DNA from: Streptomyces mobaraensis
GTDB lineage: Bacteria; Actinomycetota; Actinomycetes; Streptomycetales; Streptomycetaceae
Direction of reading: 5' to 3'
Length of the DNA stretch: 64,000 nucleotides
NCBI RefSeq assembly: GCF_020099395.1
Contig: NZ_CP083590.1
Span: 3,162,001 to 3,226,000 of the forward strand
The position numbers and the translations under genes were made by a program. The notes below the pieces were generated by a model that was given only the letters and a program-made list of their open reading frames with translations, was not told where the DNA came from and ran no database searches. Position 1 is the first letter of the stretch, and each line of letters starts with the position of its first letter. Shown here in pieces: positions 37,837-47,168 of the stretch.

Positions 37837-38556
37837 GTGAGCAGCAGCCTTCGACGCGGCGCTCTCGCCGCCACCGTCCTCGCGCTCTCGATCGCCTCGC
37901 TCTCCGCCTGCGCGGCGGGCAACGACGCGCAGACGCTGCAGGTCAAGCCGGACAACGTCGCCGCCTCCGTCGGTGACATCAAGCTCCAGAACGTCACCGT
38001 GGTCACCCAGCCGGGGCAGACCACCACCGGACCTGCCGTGATCACGGGCCAGGTGTTCAACAACGGCAAGCACGACCAGACGCTGAACGCGGTCAAGCTG
38101 CCCGGCAAGAACGTCGCGGTGCAGCTCACCGGCGCCAAGGGCAGCGGCCCGATCGTGGTCCCGGCCGGGGGCGCGGTGACGCTGGGCGGCAAGGGCAACG
38201 CCTCCGCCGTCCTGCCGAACGGCCGCGAGAGCCTCAAGGACGGCGCGCAGCAGCAGCTGTCGTTCGTCTTCAGCAGCACCGGTGACGTCCGGATCGGCGC
38301 CTTCGTCGTCCCGGCCACCAGCTACTTCAAGGACTGGGGGCCGGCGGAGCCCTCCCAGTCCCCGCAGACCTCCGCGTCCCCGCAGCCGGGCAAGCCGGGC
38401 GGCGGCAAGCAGGGCAAGCCGGGCGGCGCGACCGCCCCGGCGTCCGGCAAGGCCGAGGACAAGTCCAAGAAGGACGGGAAGCCGGAGAGCGGCGACAAGG
38501 GCGAGAAGGGCGACAAGAACCGCCAGACCCCGGCGGCGCCCGACGCCGAGCGCTGA
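37837..38556 (+). CDS. Lipoprotein, DUF461/PCuAC-like
   Basis: The protein is 239 residues. A signal peptide ends in the lipobox ASLSAC (Cys near 25). A beta-sandwich domain follows (about 35-170: IKLQNVTVV, GPAVITGQVFNNG, FVFSSTGDVRIGAFVV), then a Pro/Gly/Lys-rich tail. The fold resembles DUF461/PCuAC copper chaperones, but no Met/His copper motif is visible. The gene converges on phoP, the typical streptomycete position. GTG 37837 follows AAGGAGA. Confidence 0.75.
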   Translation: MSSSLRRGALAATVLALSIASLSACAAGNDAQTLQVKPDNVAASVGDIKLQNVTVVTQPGQTTTGPAVITGQVFNNGKHDQTLNAVKLPGKNVAVQLTGAKGSGPIVVPAGGAVTLGGKGNASAVLPNGRESLKDGAQQQLSFVFSSTGDVRIGAFVVPATSYFKDWGPAEPSQSPQTSASPQPGKPGGGKQGKPGGATAPASGKAEDKSKKDGKPESGDKGEKGDKNRQTPAAPDAER

Positions 38557-38589
38557 GTCCGTCCGGGATCCTGGGACGGAAAACGCGGC

Positions 38590-38618
38590 AGGGCCTGGAG
38601 CCGTCGGCTCCGGGCCCT
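38590..38618. terminator. Terminator hairpin between lipoprotein gene and phoP
   Basis: A 13-base stem with one mismatch (AGGGCCTGGAGCC against GGCTCCGGGCCCT) and a GTC loop lies between two convergent genes. Confidence 0.7.
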
Positions 38619-38654
38619 GGCCGTTCCGCCGCGGTGGTGCCGCGGCCTACGGGC

Positions 38655-39336
38655 CTACGGCTCGAACTTGTAGCCGAGGCCGCGCACCGTCACCAGGTAG
38701 CGCGGGGCCCCCGGGTCCGGCTCGATCTTGGCGCGCAGCCGCTTGACGTGGACGTCGAGCGTCTTGGTGTCGCCCACGTAGTCGGCGCCCCACACCCGGT
38801 CGATGAGCTGCATCCGGGTCAGCACCCGCCCGGCGTTCCGCAGCAGCATCTCCAGCAGGTCGAACTCCTTCAGCGGAAGGTCGACCTTGCCGCCGGCGAC
38901 GGTGACGACGTGCCGGTCCACGTCCATCCGCACCGGGCCGGCCTCCAGCGCCGCGGGCGCGACCTCCTCGGGCTCCCCCCCTGCGACGCAGCACCGCGCG
39001 GATGCGGGCGACCAGCTCGCGCGAGGAGAACGGCTTGGTGACGTAGTCGTCGGCCCCTATCTCCAGGCCCACGACCTTGTCGATCTCGCTGTCCTTGGCG
39101 GTGACCATGATGACGGGCACGTTGGAGCGGCCCCGCAGCTGCCGGCAGACCTCGGTGCCGGGCAGGCCCGGCAGCATCAGGTCGAGCAGGACGAGGTCGG
39201 CGCCGTTGCGCTCGAACTCCTCCAGGCCCTCGGGGCCGGTGGCCGCGATGGCGACCTCGAACCCCTCCTTGCGCAGCATGTAGGACAACGCGTCGCTGAA
39301 GGACTCTTCGTCCTCGACGACGAGCACTCGGGTCAC
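38655..39336 (-). pseudogene. phoP: phoP response regulator, frameshifted in the interdomain linker
   Basis: Residues 1-118 are an intact OmpR-type receiver (MTRVLVVEDEESFSDAL, phosphoacceptor Asp52 in LLDLMLPG, Lys in VTKPFSS). A run of seven G on the coding strand (38975-38981 on the given strand as C) has one base more than the frame allows. With six G the reading RRRGEPEEVAPAALEAG continues into the winged-helix domain (KVDLPLKEFDLLEMLL to GLGYKFEP, 38655-38933). As given, the receiver runs into a junk tail ending at 38647. The intact product would be about 226 residues. PhoP is the master regulator of phosphate starvation and lies downstream of phoR. A sequence error or a real phase-variable mutation are both possible. 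Confidence 0.85.
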
Positions 39337-39412
39337 GGGGCGACCTCCGGTCGGATCTCGTTCTGGCGGTGCGGGCGGAAGAAGGCGGCGGGGCGCGCGG
39401 GGCGCGGGAGCC

Positions 39413-40669
39413 TCACCGGTGCGGCTCCGGGGTGGCGAGGCCGTGGAGGTGGCCCGTCGCCTCGGCCGCGTCCCGGGGGTCGTCGGAGTCGAGGCGGCGC
39501 AGCCGGAGCCGGTCGCGGCCGACGCCCGCCTCCGGGAGGCGGAGGGTGAAGGTGGAGCCCTGGCCCTCGGCGCTCCAGACGGTGACCTCGCCGCCGTGCG
39601 ACGCGGCCACGTGTTTGACGATCGACAGGCCGAGGCCGGTGCCGCCGGTGGCGCGGGAGCGGGCGGGGTCGACCCGGTAGAAGCGTTCGAAGACCCGCTC
39701 GCGGTCCTTCTCGGATATGCCGATGCCCTGGTCGGTGACGGCTATCTCGATCAGGTCGCCGCCGGGCGCGGCCACTCTGCGGGCGGCGATCCCCACTCTG
39801 GTGCGGGCGGGGCTGTAGTTGACGGCGTTCTCGACGAGGTTGCCGAGGGCCGCGGCGAGCTGGCCCCGGTTGCCCCAGACGTGCAGGCCGGCGGCGCCGC
39901 CCGAGGCCATGGTGATCTGCTTGGTGCCGGCCTGGTGGCGGCAGCGGTCGACGGCCTCGGCGACGAGCTCGTCCACGCGGACGGGCTCGGCGTCCTCCAG
40001 GGGGTCGTCGTTCTGCACCCGGGAGAGGTCGATCAGCTCCTGGACCAGGTTGGTCAGCCGGGTGGCCTCGATCTGCATCCGGCCGGCGAAGCGGGTGACG
40101 GCCTCGGGGTCGTCGCTGGCGTCCATCACGGCCTCGGAGAGCAGCGACAGCGCGCCCACGGGGGTCTTGAGCTCATGGCTGACGTTGGCGACGAAGTCCC
40201 GGCGGACCGCCTCGATACGGCGGGCCTCGGTGAGGTCCTCGACCAGCAGCAGCACCAGGCGGGACCCCAGCGGCGCCACTCGCGCGGAGACCGCGAGGGC
40301 CTCCCCGCGGCCGGTGCCGCGGCGCGGGAGGTCCAGCTCGACCTGGCGTATCTCCCCGTCGCGGCGGGTGTCGCGGGCCATCTGGAGCATCGCGTCCACG
40401 GCCAGCCGGCCGCCGCGCACCAGGCCCAGGGCGTACGCCGCCGAGCTGGCCTTGACGACGGCGTCGCCCTCGTCGAGGACGACGGCGGAGGAGCGCAGCA
40501 CGGACAGGACGGTGTCGACGCCAGGCGGCAGGACCGCGTCGGTGTGCAGCGAGCTGCGGCTGGGGCGTGCCTGGTCGCGCTCGCTCCAGCGGAACGCCAG
40601 CATGGCGATCACACCGGTGCACAGGCCGGCGAGGGCTGCCGCTGCGGCGACGGCCGCGTCCACGTTCAT
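39413..40669 (-). CDS. phoR: Phosphate sensor histidine kinase PhoR
   Basis: The protein is 418 residues. One N-terminal membrane helix (about 5-27) is followed by a PAS-like domain (about 50-145) and HisKA with His165 in FVANVSHELKTPVGAL. The HATPase part has NLVENAVNYSP, DQGIGIS and GTGLGLSIVKH. It matches the SenX3/PhoR kinase, which phosphorylates PhoP on phosphate shortage. ATG 40669 is divergent from phoU with a PHO box between. phoP follows 76 bases downstream. Confidence 0.92.
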   Translation of the reverse strand: MNVDAAVAAAAALAGLCTGVIAMLAFRWSERDQARPSRSSLHTDAVLPPGVDTVLSVLRSSAVVLDEGDAVVKASSAAYALGLVRGGRLAVDAMLQMARDTRRDGEIRQVELDLPRRGTGRGEALAVSARVAPLGSRLVLLLVEDLTEARRIEAVRRDFVANVSHELKTPVGALSLLSEAVMDASDDPEAVTRFAGRMQIEATRLTNLVQELIDLSRVQNDDPLEDAEPVRVDELVAEAVDRCRHQAGTKQITMASGGAAGLHVWGNRGQLAAALGNLVENAVNYSPARTRVGIAARRVAAPGGDLIEIAVTDQGIGISEKDRERVFERFYRVDPARSRATGGTGLGLSIVKHVAASHGGEVTVWSAEGQGSTFTLRLPEAGVGRDRLRLRRLDSDDPRDAAEATGHLHGLATPEPHR

Positions 40670-40742
40670 GCCTCCAGGTTATGCGGGGGCACCGACAGCC
40701 CCACAGTCAAAAGGGGGGCGCCTCGAACACACGTTGCCGAGA

Positions 40743-40771
40743 GTTCACCTTGAGGTCGGCGGTGGTTCACT
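40743..40771. promoter_or_regulatory. PHO box in the phoR-phoU intergenic region
   Basis: GTTCACC (40743-40749), GGTCGGC (40754-40760) and GTTCACT (40765-40771) start at exact 11-base steps, the spacing of the direct-repeat units bound by streptomycete PhoP. Two units match the GTTCACC core well; the middle one is poor. Confidence 0.7.
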
Positions 40772-40882
40772 CCGGGGGTCGACACCCGTCGCGTTCCGGC
40801 CGGATCGTGGTACCGGAAGGCACCGAAAAGCGCCGGCACCCGGCCCCGGCCGCCGCACCACTCGAAGCGAGAGAAGGACACG

Positions 40883-41572
40883 ATGCGGGACGCGTACCAC
40901 GAGGAGCTGGACTCGATAGGCGACGGGCTGGTCGAAATGGCGCGGCTCGTCGGCTCCGCCATAGGGCGCGCCACGACGGCGATCCTGGACGCGGACCTCA
41001 AGCTCGCGGAGGCCGTGATCGCCGGCGACAGCAAGGTGGACGACCTCCAGCGGGACCTGGAGGCGCGGGCCATCGCGCTGCTGGCCCGGCAGCAGCCGGT
41101 CGCCACGGACCTGCGGATCGTCGTGACGTCCCTGCGGATGAGCGCCGACCTGGAGCGTTCCGGCGATCTGGCGCAGCACGTCGCGAAGCTGGCCCGGCTG
41201 CGCTTCCCGGACACGGCGGTCCCGCGCGACCTGCACTCCACGGTGCTGGAGATGGGCCAGCTCGCCCAGCGGCTGATGGCCAAGGCGGGCGAGGTGCTGA
41301 TCACCAAGGACGTGGACCTGGCGCTCCAGCTGGAGCAGGACGACGACGCCATGGACCTGCTGCACCGCGCCCTCTTCCAGCATCTGATGGACGACCGCTG
41401 GCAGCACGGCATCGAGACGGCCGTGGACGTGACCCTGCTGGGCCGCTACTACGAGCGGTTCGCGGACCACGCCGTCTCGGTCGCCAAGCGCGTCGTCTAC
41501 CTGGTCACCGGGGAGCACGCCGACGAGCTCAACCAGACGGCGGGCGCCCCCGGCGCGGGGGAGAGTTCGTGA
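40883..41572 (+). CDS. phoU: Phosphate signalling regulator PhoU
   Basis: The protein is 229 residues, all helical, with two PhoU repeats. The metal-cluster motifs are near EARAIALLARQQPVATDLRIVV...DLERSGDLAQHVAK and YYERFADHAVSVAKRVVYLVTGE. PhoU dampens PhoR activity in response to phosphate uptake. ATG 40883 follows GAGAGAAGGA. It is divergent from phoR under a shared PHO box. Confidence 0.95.
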   Translation: MRDAYHEELDSIGDGLVEMARLVGSAIGRATTAILDADLKLAEAVIAGDSKVDDLQRDLEARAIALLARQQPVATDLRIVVTSLRMSADLERSGDLAQHVAKLARLRFPDTAVPRDLHSTVLEMGQLAQRLMAKAGEVLITKDVDLALQLEQDDDAMDLLHRALFQHLMDDRWQHGIETAVDVTLLGRYYERFADHAVSVAKRVVYLVTGEHADELNQTAGAPGAGESS

Positions 41573-41704
41573 TACCCCGCGTGCGCCCGTACGCCCCCTG
41601 ACGCACCCGGTGCGCCCACACACTCGTACATCGAGCGCATTGACGGCCGGCGGCGGGTGAGCGTTGAGTGGGGTGTGGCAGACCACCCATCGAGGAGGTA
41701 CCGC

Positions 41705-41842
41705 ATGACCGGTTCTCTCGCGAACACCCCTGAGCGTGTGATCCCCGCAGCGCCCGCGATGAGCGGATGCCAGTGCGGCCCAGGTTGCTCCTGTGGTTGC
41801 CAGCAGGGCGGCTCCTGCCAATGCGGCGGCAGCTGCGGCTGA
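41705..41842 (+). CDS. Metallothionein-like 8-cysteine peptide
   Basis: The product is 45 residues, MTGSLANTPERVIPAAP then a Gly/Gln/Ser/Cys-only end. Cysteines are at 22, 24, 28, 30, 32, 38, 40 and 44, giving CQC, CSC and CQC pairs that resemble metallothionein thiolate clusters. No His or aromatic residue lies in that half. ATG 41705 has GAGGAGG about 7 bases upstream, so translation is well supported. A strong terminator follows. A metal-binding role is inferred; it could instead be a precursor peptide, but no maturation enzyme is adjacent. Confidence 0.7.
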   Translation: MTGSLANTPERVIPAAPAMSGCQCGPGCSCGCQQGGSCQCGGSCG

Positions 41843-41866
41843 CACGCCTCACACGTCACTCACGGG

Positions 41867-41905
41867 AAGGGCCCCCGGGCGGCCGAACGCCGCTCGGGGG
41901 CCCTT
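41867..41905. terminator. Terminator hairpin between Cys-rich peptide gene and gpmA
   Basis: A perfect 11-base stem (AAGGGCCCCCG with CGGGGGCCCTT) and a 17-base loop lie between two convergent genes. Confidence 0.75.
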
Positions 41906-41925
41906 GCCCGTACCGTGCCGAGGTC

Positions 41926-42687
41926 TTACTTCTTCTTGCCCTGGTTCTTCACGGCCTCGATCGCGGCCTTGGCGGCCTCCGGGTCGAGGTAGGTGCCGCC
42001 GGGGACGACCGGGCGGAAGTCGGCGTCGAGCTCGTAGGCGAGCGGGATGCCGGTGGGGATGTTGAGGCCCGCGATGTCGGCGTCGGAGATGCCGTCCAGG
42101 TGCTTGACCAGGGCGCGCAGCGAGTTGCCGTGGGCGGCGACCAGGACCGTGCGGCCGGCCAGCAGGTCCGGGACGATGCCGTCGTACCAGTACGGCAGCA
42201 TGCGGACGACGACGTCCTTGAGGCACTCGGTGCGGGGGCGCAGCTCCGGGGGGATGGAGGCGTAGCGCGGGTCCTCGCTCTGGGAGAACTCGGCGCCGTC
42301 CTCCAGGGCGGGCGGCGGGGTGTCGTACGAGCGGCGCCAGAGCATGAACTGCTCCTCGCCGAACTCGGCCAGCGTCTGGGCCTTGTCCTTGCCCTGGAGG
42401 GCGCCGTAGTGGCGCTCGTTCAGGCGCCAGGAACGGTGGACGGGGATCCAGTGGCGGTCGGCCGCCTCCAGGGCCAGCTGCGCGGTGCGGATGGCGCGCT
42501 TCTGGAGGGAGGTGTGGACCACGTCAGGGAGCAGGCCGGCGTCCTTGAGCAGTTCTCCGCCGCGGACGGCCTCCTTCTCGCCCTTCTCGTTCAGGTTGAC
42601 GTCCACCCAGCCGGTGAACAGGTTCTTCGCGTTCCACTCGCTCTCGCCGTGGCGGAGGAGGATGAGCTTGTACGGTGCGTCGGCCAT
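41926..42687 (-). CDS. gpmA: 2,3-bisphosphoglycerate-dependent phosphoglycerate mutase
   Basis: The protein is 253 residues. The phosphohistidine is in LRHGESEWN (His13) and the second histidine in [11 protein letters not shown], with [15 protein letters not shown] between. It interconverts 3- and 2-phosphoglycerate in glycolysis. ATG 42687 follows AAGGG. The frame is open further upstream but without a ribosome site, and family length supports 42687. The Lys-rich end KNQGKKK is usual for streptomycetes. Confidence 0.95.
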   Translation of the reverse strand: MADAPYKLILLRHGESEWNAKNLFTGWVDVNLNEKGEKEAVRGGELLKDAGLLPDVVHTSLQKRAIRTAQLALEAADRHWIPVHRSWRLNERHYGALQGKDKAQTLAEFGEEQFMLWRRSYDTPPPALEDGAEFSQSEDPRYASIPPELRPRTECLKDVVVRMLPYWYDGIVPDLLAGRTVLVAAHGNSLRALVKHLDGISDADIAGLNIPTGIPLAYELDADFRPVVPGGTYLDPEAAKAAIEAVKNQGKKK

Positions 42688-42828
42688 GCCCTTGAGCGTA
42701 ATCGACGGGCTGGGGGTGCCGCTCACGATGCCGTTTGACGCACCTTGTCAATTGAATGGCGTGCTCACGCCAGACGCTCGTAACGTGCGGACCACCGAGA
42801 CGGCACTTACCACAGGGGGGGCGGACGC

Positions 42829-44103
42829 GTGATGACGCGGATGGGCAGGGCGGCGAGGGAAAGCGTGGCGGGGCTCCCCCGTGCGTTCTGGTGGCTGTGG
42901 GTCTGCACGCTGGTCAACCGGCTGGGCGGGTTCGTCGCCACGTTCCTCGCGCTGTACCTGACGCTGGAGCGCGGCTACTCCCCGTTCTTCGCCGGGCTGG
43001 TCGCCGCCCTGCACGGGCTCGGCGGGGTGATCGCCTCGGTCGGGGCGGGCGTGCTGACCGACCGGCTCGGACGGCGGCCCACCCTGATGATCGCCCAGGT
43101 CGGGACGGCCGCCTCGGTGGCGCTGCTCGGCTTCGTCCACGATCCCGTGTCGATCTCGGGCGCCGCCTTCCTGGTGGGCTTGGCGAGCAACTCCTCGCGG
43201 CCCGCCGTCACCGCGATGATGGCCGACATCGTCCGGCCCGAGGACCGGCTCCGGGCGTACTCGATCAACTACTGGGCGATCAACCTCGGCTTCGCGATCT
43301 CCTCGACGGCGGCCGGGTTCGTCGCCGAGTACAGCTATCTGGCCGGCTTCCTCGGAGAGGCCGCGATCACGCTGGCCTGCGCCGTCCTGGCCTACTTCAC
43401 GCTCCCCGAGTCGCGGCCCGAGCCGGCCGCGCCGTCGGCCGCCGGCGAGGGGGCGCCCGCCGTGGGGCTGGGCACGGTGCTGCGGGACGGCCGGTTCATG
43501 GGCGTCACCGGCCTGGCGTTCCTGGTGGCGCTCCTCTTCACACAGAGCTCGGTCGCGCTGCCGGTGGCGATGGGCCGGGCCGGGCTCTCCACCCAGGACT
43601 ACGGCATGGTCATGGCCGTCAACGGCATCATGATCGTCGCCCTCCAGATCCCGGTGACCCGCCTCATCGAACGCCGCGACCCCCGGATGCTGCTGGTCTT
43701 CTCCGCCCTGCTCGCCGGGTACGGCTTCGGCCTGACCGCGTTCGCCGGCTCGGTCGGCTTCTTCGCGCTGACCATCGCCGTCTGGACGCTCGCCGAGATC
43801 GTCAACGCCCCCACCCAGTCCGGCATGGTGGTGCGCTTCTCGCCGCGCCACGCGCGGGGCCGCTACCAGGGTGTGTTCTCGCTGTCCTGGACCCTGTCGT
43901 CGCTGGTCGCGCCGCTGACGGGCGGCGCGGTCATCGAGGAGTTCGGCGCCGACGTGCTCTGGGCCGGGTGCGCGGTGATCGGCACCTTCGCGGCGGCCGG
44001 CTACTGGCTGCTGACCCGGAACCTGCCGGAAGAAGGCGCCATGGACGCGGTACGCACGGGGGGAACGGAGCGGGAGGAGCGGCCCGCACCGCAGGCCGCC
44101 TGA
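42829..44103 (+). CDS. MFS transporter
   Basis: The protein is 424 residues with twelve predicted helices. Motif A is in GVLTDRLGRRPTLM and there is a central loop near PESRPEPAAPSAAGEG. It resembles the YdeE/MdtH-like MFS exporters; the substrate is unknown. The start is GTG 42829 or ATG 42832. Upstream, GGCGTG-CT-CACGCC (42758-42771) and TCAATTGA (42748-42755) are small palindromes. It converges with the YbjN gene, with 7 bases between. Confidence 0.85.
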   Translation: MMTRMGRAARESVAGLPRAFWWLWVCTLVNRLGGFVATFLALYLTLERGYSPFFAGLVAALHGLGGVIASVGAGVLTDRLGRRPTLMIAQVGTAASVALLGFVHDPVSISGAAFLVGLASNSSRPAVTAMMADIVRPEDRLRAYSINYWAINLGFAISSTAAGFVAEYSYLAGFLGEAAITLACAVLAYFTLPESRPEPAAPSAAGEGAPAVGLGTVLRDGRFMGVTGLAFLVALLFTQSSVALPVAMGRAGLSTQDYGMVMAVNGIMIVALQIPVTRLIERRDPRMLLVFSALLAGYGFGLTAFAGSVGFFALTIAVWTLAEIVNAPTQSGMVVRFSPRHARGRYQGVFSLSWTLSSLVAPLTGGAVIEEFGADVLWAGCAVIGTFAAAGYWLLTRNLPEEGAMDAVRTGGTEREERPAPQAA

Positions 44104-44110
44104 CCTGCCG

Positions 44111-44638
44111 TCAGGCCGACGGGGCGTCAGGCCCCGTACGCCCCTCCCCCGTCAGCCGTCCGAACGCCTCCAGGTTGCGCGTGGACTCGCCCCGCGCGGT
44201 GCGCCACGCGTACTCCTTGCGGATCGCGCTCGCGAACCCCATCTCCAGCAGGGTGTTGAAGCTGCCGTCCGCGTTCTCCAGCACCACGCCGAGAATCCGG
44301 TCGACCTCCTCCGGCGTGACGGCCGCCAGCGGCAGCCGCCCGACGAGGTAGACGTCACCGAGGTGGTCGACGGCGTACGCGACGCCGTACAGCCGGGTGT
44401 TGCGCTCCAGCAGCCAGCGGTGCACCGCCTCGTGGTTCTCGTCGGGGCGGCGCACCACGAAGGCGTTGACGGAGAGGGAGTGATTGCCGACGACCAGCGA
44501 CACGGTCGTCGACAGCTTCCGGGTGCCGGGCAGCTTCACGACGTACGTGCCGTCGGCCGGGCTCTCCCACTCGATCGCGGCCTCGGCGAGCGTGCGCTCG
44601 ATGACGGTCCTCGCGTCGGACATCTGCCGTTCAGCCAT
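44111..44638 (-). CDS. YbjN domain-containing protein
   Basis: The protein is 175 residues. The T3SS-chaperone-like YbjN fold is seen in [53 protein letters not shown] and [21 protein letters not shown]. Its role is unknown, but it is nearly always linked to mshA in streptomycetes. Its start overlaps the mshA stop by 8 bases, so the two are co-translated. Confidence 0.88.
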   Translation of the reverse strand: MAERQMSDARTVIERTLAEAAIEWESPADGTYVVKLPGTRKLSTTVSLVVGNHSLSVNAFVVRRPDENHEAVHRWLLERNTRLYGVAYAVDHLGDVYLVGRLPLAAVTPEEVDRILGVVLENADGSFNTLLEMGFASAIRKEYAWRTARGESTRNLEAFGRLTGEGRTGPDAPSA

Positions 44639-45998
44639 GCGACGAGCGTAGGCGACGCCGCCGCTCGCCGATCGCCTCGGTGTACACCGCGGCCGTGGCG
44701 GCGGCCGCCGTGTCCCAGCCGAAGGACCGGGCGTGTGCCGCCGCCGCGGCGCCCATCGTGTCCGCGAGCTCCGGCGCGTCCGCGAAGCGTTCGAGCGCCC
44801 GCGCGTAGTCGACGGGGTCGTGGCCGTCCACCAGGAAGCCGCTGGCCCCGTGCCGGACCGCCACCGGAAGCCCGCCCACCGCCGCCGCGACGACCGGCGT
44901 GCCGCAGGCCTGCGCCTCCACCGCCACCAGGCCGAACGACTCGCTGTACGAGGGCATGACCAGCACGGACGCCGCGCGGTACCAGTCCGCGAGCCGTTCC
45001 TGGTCGACCGGCGGACGGAATCTGACCACGTCGGCGATGCCCAGCCGGGCGGCCAGCTTCTGGAGCTCCTCCGGCTTCGCCAGACCGCTGCCGCTCGGGC
45101 CGCCGACCACCGGGACGACGATCCGCGAGCGCAGCGTGGGCCGGCGGTCCAGCAGCTCGGCCACCGCGCGCAGCAGCACGTCGGGCGCCTTCAGCGGCTG
45201 GATCCGGCCGGCGAACAGCGGGACCAGCGCGTCCCGCGGCAGCCCGAGCCGGTCGCGGGCGGCGGCCCGGCCGTCGGCCTCCCGGAACCGCTCCAGATTG
45301 ACGCCCGGATGGACGACGGCGACCTTGTCCGGCGCCGCGTCGTAGTGCCGGACCAGCTCCTCCGCCTCCCCCTCCGTGTTGGCGATCAGCCGGTCGGCCG
45401 CGCGGACGATCTGCGTCTCGCCGATCACCCGGGCCTGCGGCTCCGGGGTGTCGCCCGCGGCGAGCGCCGCGTTCTTCACCTTGGCCATCGTGTGCATCGC
45501 GTGCACCAGCGGCACGCCCCAGCGGTCGGCCGCCAGCCAGCCGACATGGCCGGACAGCCAGTAATGCGAGTGGACGAGGTCGTAGTAACCCGGCCGGTGG
45601 CCCGCCCACGCCTGCGTCACCCCATGGGTGAAGGCGCACAGCTGGGCCGGCAGCTCCTCCTTCGCCAGCCCCTCGTACGGGCCGGCATCGATGTGCCGGA
45701 CGAGGACACCGGGCGCCAGCTCCACGGCGGGCGGCAGCTGCCCGGTGGTCGCCCGGGTGAAGACCTCCACCTCGATGCCGAGCGCGGCGAGCCGCTTGGC
45801 GAGCTCGACGATGTAGACGTTCATGCCGCCCGCGTCGCCCGTGCCGGGCTGGTGCAGCGGCGACGTGTGGACGCTGAGCATCGCGACGCGGCGCGGCAGC
45901 CGGCCCTGCGCGCGGCGCAGGAACTGCTGGGGCCGGGAGAAGGGGCTGCCATGCGTACGGGTGCGGCGCGTGCCGCGCCGGGGTGCGTACTGGCTCAC
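44631..45998 (-). CDS. mshA: D-inositol-3-phosphate glycosyltransferase (mycothiol biosynthesis)
   Basis: The protein is 455 residues from GTG 45998 (AGGA upstream). It is a GT-B glycosyltransferase of family 4: N-terminal [33 protein letters not shown], and the C-terminal donor site [21 protein letters not shown]. MshA joins GlcNAc from UDP-GlcNAc to inositol-3-phosphate, the first step of mycothiol synthesis. mshD, the last step, is at 53885-54817. Confidence 0.95.
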   Translation of the reverse strand: MSQYAPRRGTRRTRTHGSPFSRPQQFLRRAQGRLPRRVAMLSVHTSPLHQPGTGDAGGMNVYIVELAKRLAALGIEVEVFTRATTGQLPPAVELAPGVLVRHIDAGPYEGLAKEELPAQLCAFTHGVTQAWAGHRPGYYDLVHSHYWLSGHVGWLAADRWGVPLVHAMHTMAKVKNAALAAGDTPEPQARVIGETQIVRAADRLIANTEGEAEELVRHYDAAPDKVAVVHPGVNLERFREADGRAAARDRLGLPRDALVPLFAGRIQPLKAPDVLLRAVAELLDRRPTLRSRIVVPVVGGPSGSGLAKPEELQKLAARLGIADVVRFRPPVDQERLADWYRAASVLVMPSYSESFGLVAVEAQACGTPVVAAAVGGLPVAVRHGASGFLVDGHDPVDYARALERFADAPELADTMGAAAAAHARSFGWDTAAAATAAVYTEAIGERRRRLRSSHG

Positions 45999-46185
45999 CG
46001 TTCGGGTCCTCCGTCCGCCTGTGGGGGGCGTGCGTGGGTCTGATGCGTCAGGGGGCCTCGTGCAGGGCCTGATGCAGGGGTCAACCCTTCGAACACGAGG
46101 CCGGGGATTCCCCTTCCCTCCTTTACCAAAGAGTGATGCGGCCCTCACGGTCCGGCGCCGAACCGGAACCGCTTACGCTCGGTGC

Positions 46186-47001
46186 ATGGCCGCCGCCCGA
46201 CCCGCCCCCGCCCCGCCGCACCGCCCCGTCGGGACGGCGACACGCGGCACGACCAACCCGAACCGGTTGCGCCGGATGGACCGCTGGATCACCGCCGCCC
46301 ACGCCACCGCCCTGCGCCGCGCCGCCGACCCCGTCGCCGTCGACCTCGGCTACGGCGCCGCCCCCTGGACCGCCGTCGAGCTGCTGGACCGGCTGCGCCG
46401 GGTACGCGCCGACGCGCGGGTGGTCGGCGTCGAGATCGACCCGGCCCGGGTGGCCGCGGCCGTGCCCTACGAGCGGGACGGGCTGACCTTCGCCCACGGC
46501 GGCTTCGAAGTACCCCTCGCGCCCGGCCGCCGGCCCCTGATCATCCGGGCGGCGAACGTGCTGCGGCAGTACGACGAGGCTTCCGTCGCCGCCGTCTGGG
46601 CCCGGCTGTGCGCCCGGCTCGACCCCGACGGGCTGCTCGTCGAGGGCACCTGCGACGAGATCGGGCGGCGGCACGTATGGGTCGCCCTCGGTCCGGAAGG
46701 GCCGCGGACCGTCACCTTCGCGACGCGGCTCGGGTCGCTCGGGACACCGTCCGACCTGGCGGAGCGGCTGCCGAAAGCGCTCATCCACCGGAACGTGCCC
46801 GGGGAGCCCGTGCACGCTTTTCTGCGGGAATTCGACCGGGCCTGGGCGGCGGCCGCTCCTTACGCCTCGCTGGGGGCCCGACAGCGGTGGATCCGGGCGG
46901 TGACCTCCCTGGCCGGGAACTGGCCGCTCGCGGACGGGCCCCGGCGGTGGCGGCAGGGGGAGGTCACGGTGCGGTGGGAGGCGGTGGCCCCTCGGGGGTG
47001 A
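46186..47001 (+). CDS. Class I SAM-dependent methyltransferase-like protein
   Basis: The protein is 271 residues. A Rossmann core has motif I in AVDLGYGAAPWTAVELLDRL, an acidic residue after strand 2 (VVGVEIDPARV), and RPLIIRAANVLRQYDEASV for motif III-IV. Motif I departs from the usual GxGxG. The substrate is unknown. ATG 46186 is divergent from mshA with a 187-base gap. The stop is followed at once by palindromic repeat copy 2. Confidence 0.78.
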   Translation: MAAARPAPAPPHRPVGTATRGTTNPNRLRRMDRWITAAHATALRRAADPVAVDLGYGAAPWTAVELLDRLRRVRADARVVGVEIDPARVAAAVPYERDGLTFAHGGFEVPLAPGRRPLIIRAANVLRQYDEASVAAVWARLCARLDPDGLLVEGTCDEIGRRHVWVALGPEGPRTVTFATRLGSLGTPSDLAERLPKALIHRNVPGEPVHAFLREFDRAWAAAAPYASLGARQRWIRAVTSLAGNWPLADGPRRWRQGEVTVRWEAVAPRG

Positions 47002-47006
47002 CGGTG

Positions 47007-47168
47007 CCCCGGGCCCTCCCCTTCGCCGCTTCCTGGGGCTGCGCCCCAGACCCCGCTTGTCGCGGCTCCGCCGCTCGTCCTCAAGCGCCGGACGGGCTGA
47101 ATTCAGCCCGCCTGGGGGGTGCGCGGGCGCAGCCCTCGCAAGAAACGGTGAAAGGGCGGGACCGGGGC
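47007..47168. repeat. Large palindromic intergenic repeat, copy 2
   Basis: The left arm (47007-47100) ends CGTCCTCAAGCGCCGGACGG. The right arm (47101-47168) ends AAACGGTGAAAGGGCGGGAC and shares its outer 26 bases exactly with copy 1 at 24440-24652. Both arms meet at the centre CTGAATTCAG. It fills the whole gap between the methyltransferase and nudix genes. Confidence 0.78.

Noticed and set aside
46080..46110. LexA (SOS) box near mshA
   Set aside because: Only the half-site TTCGAACA is present, without a second arm.
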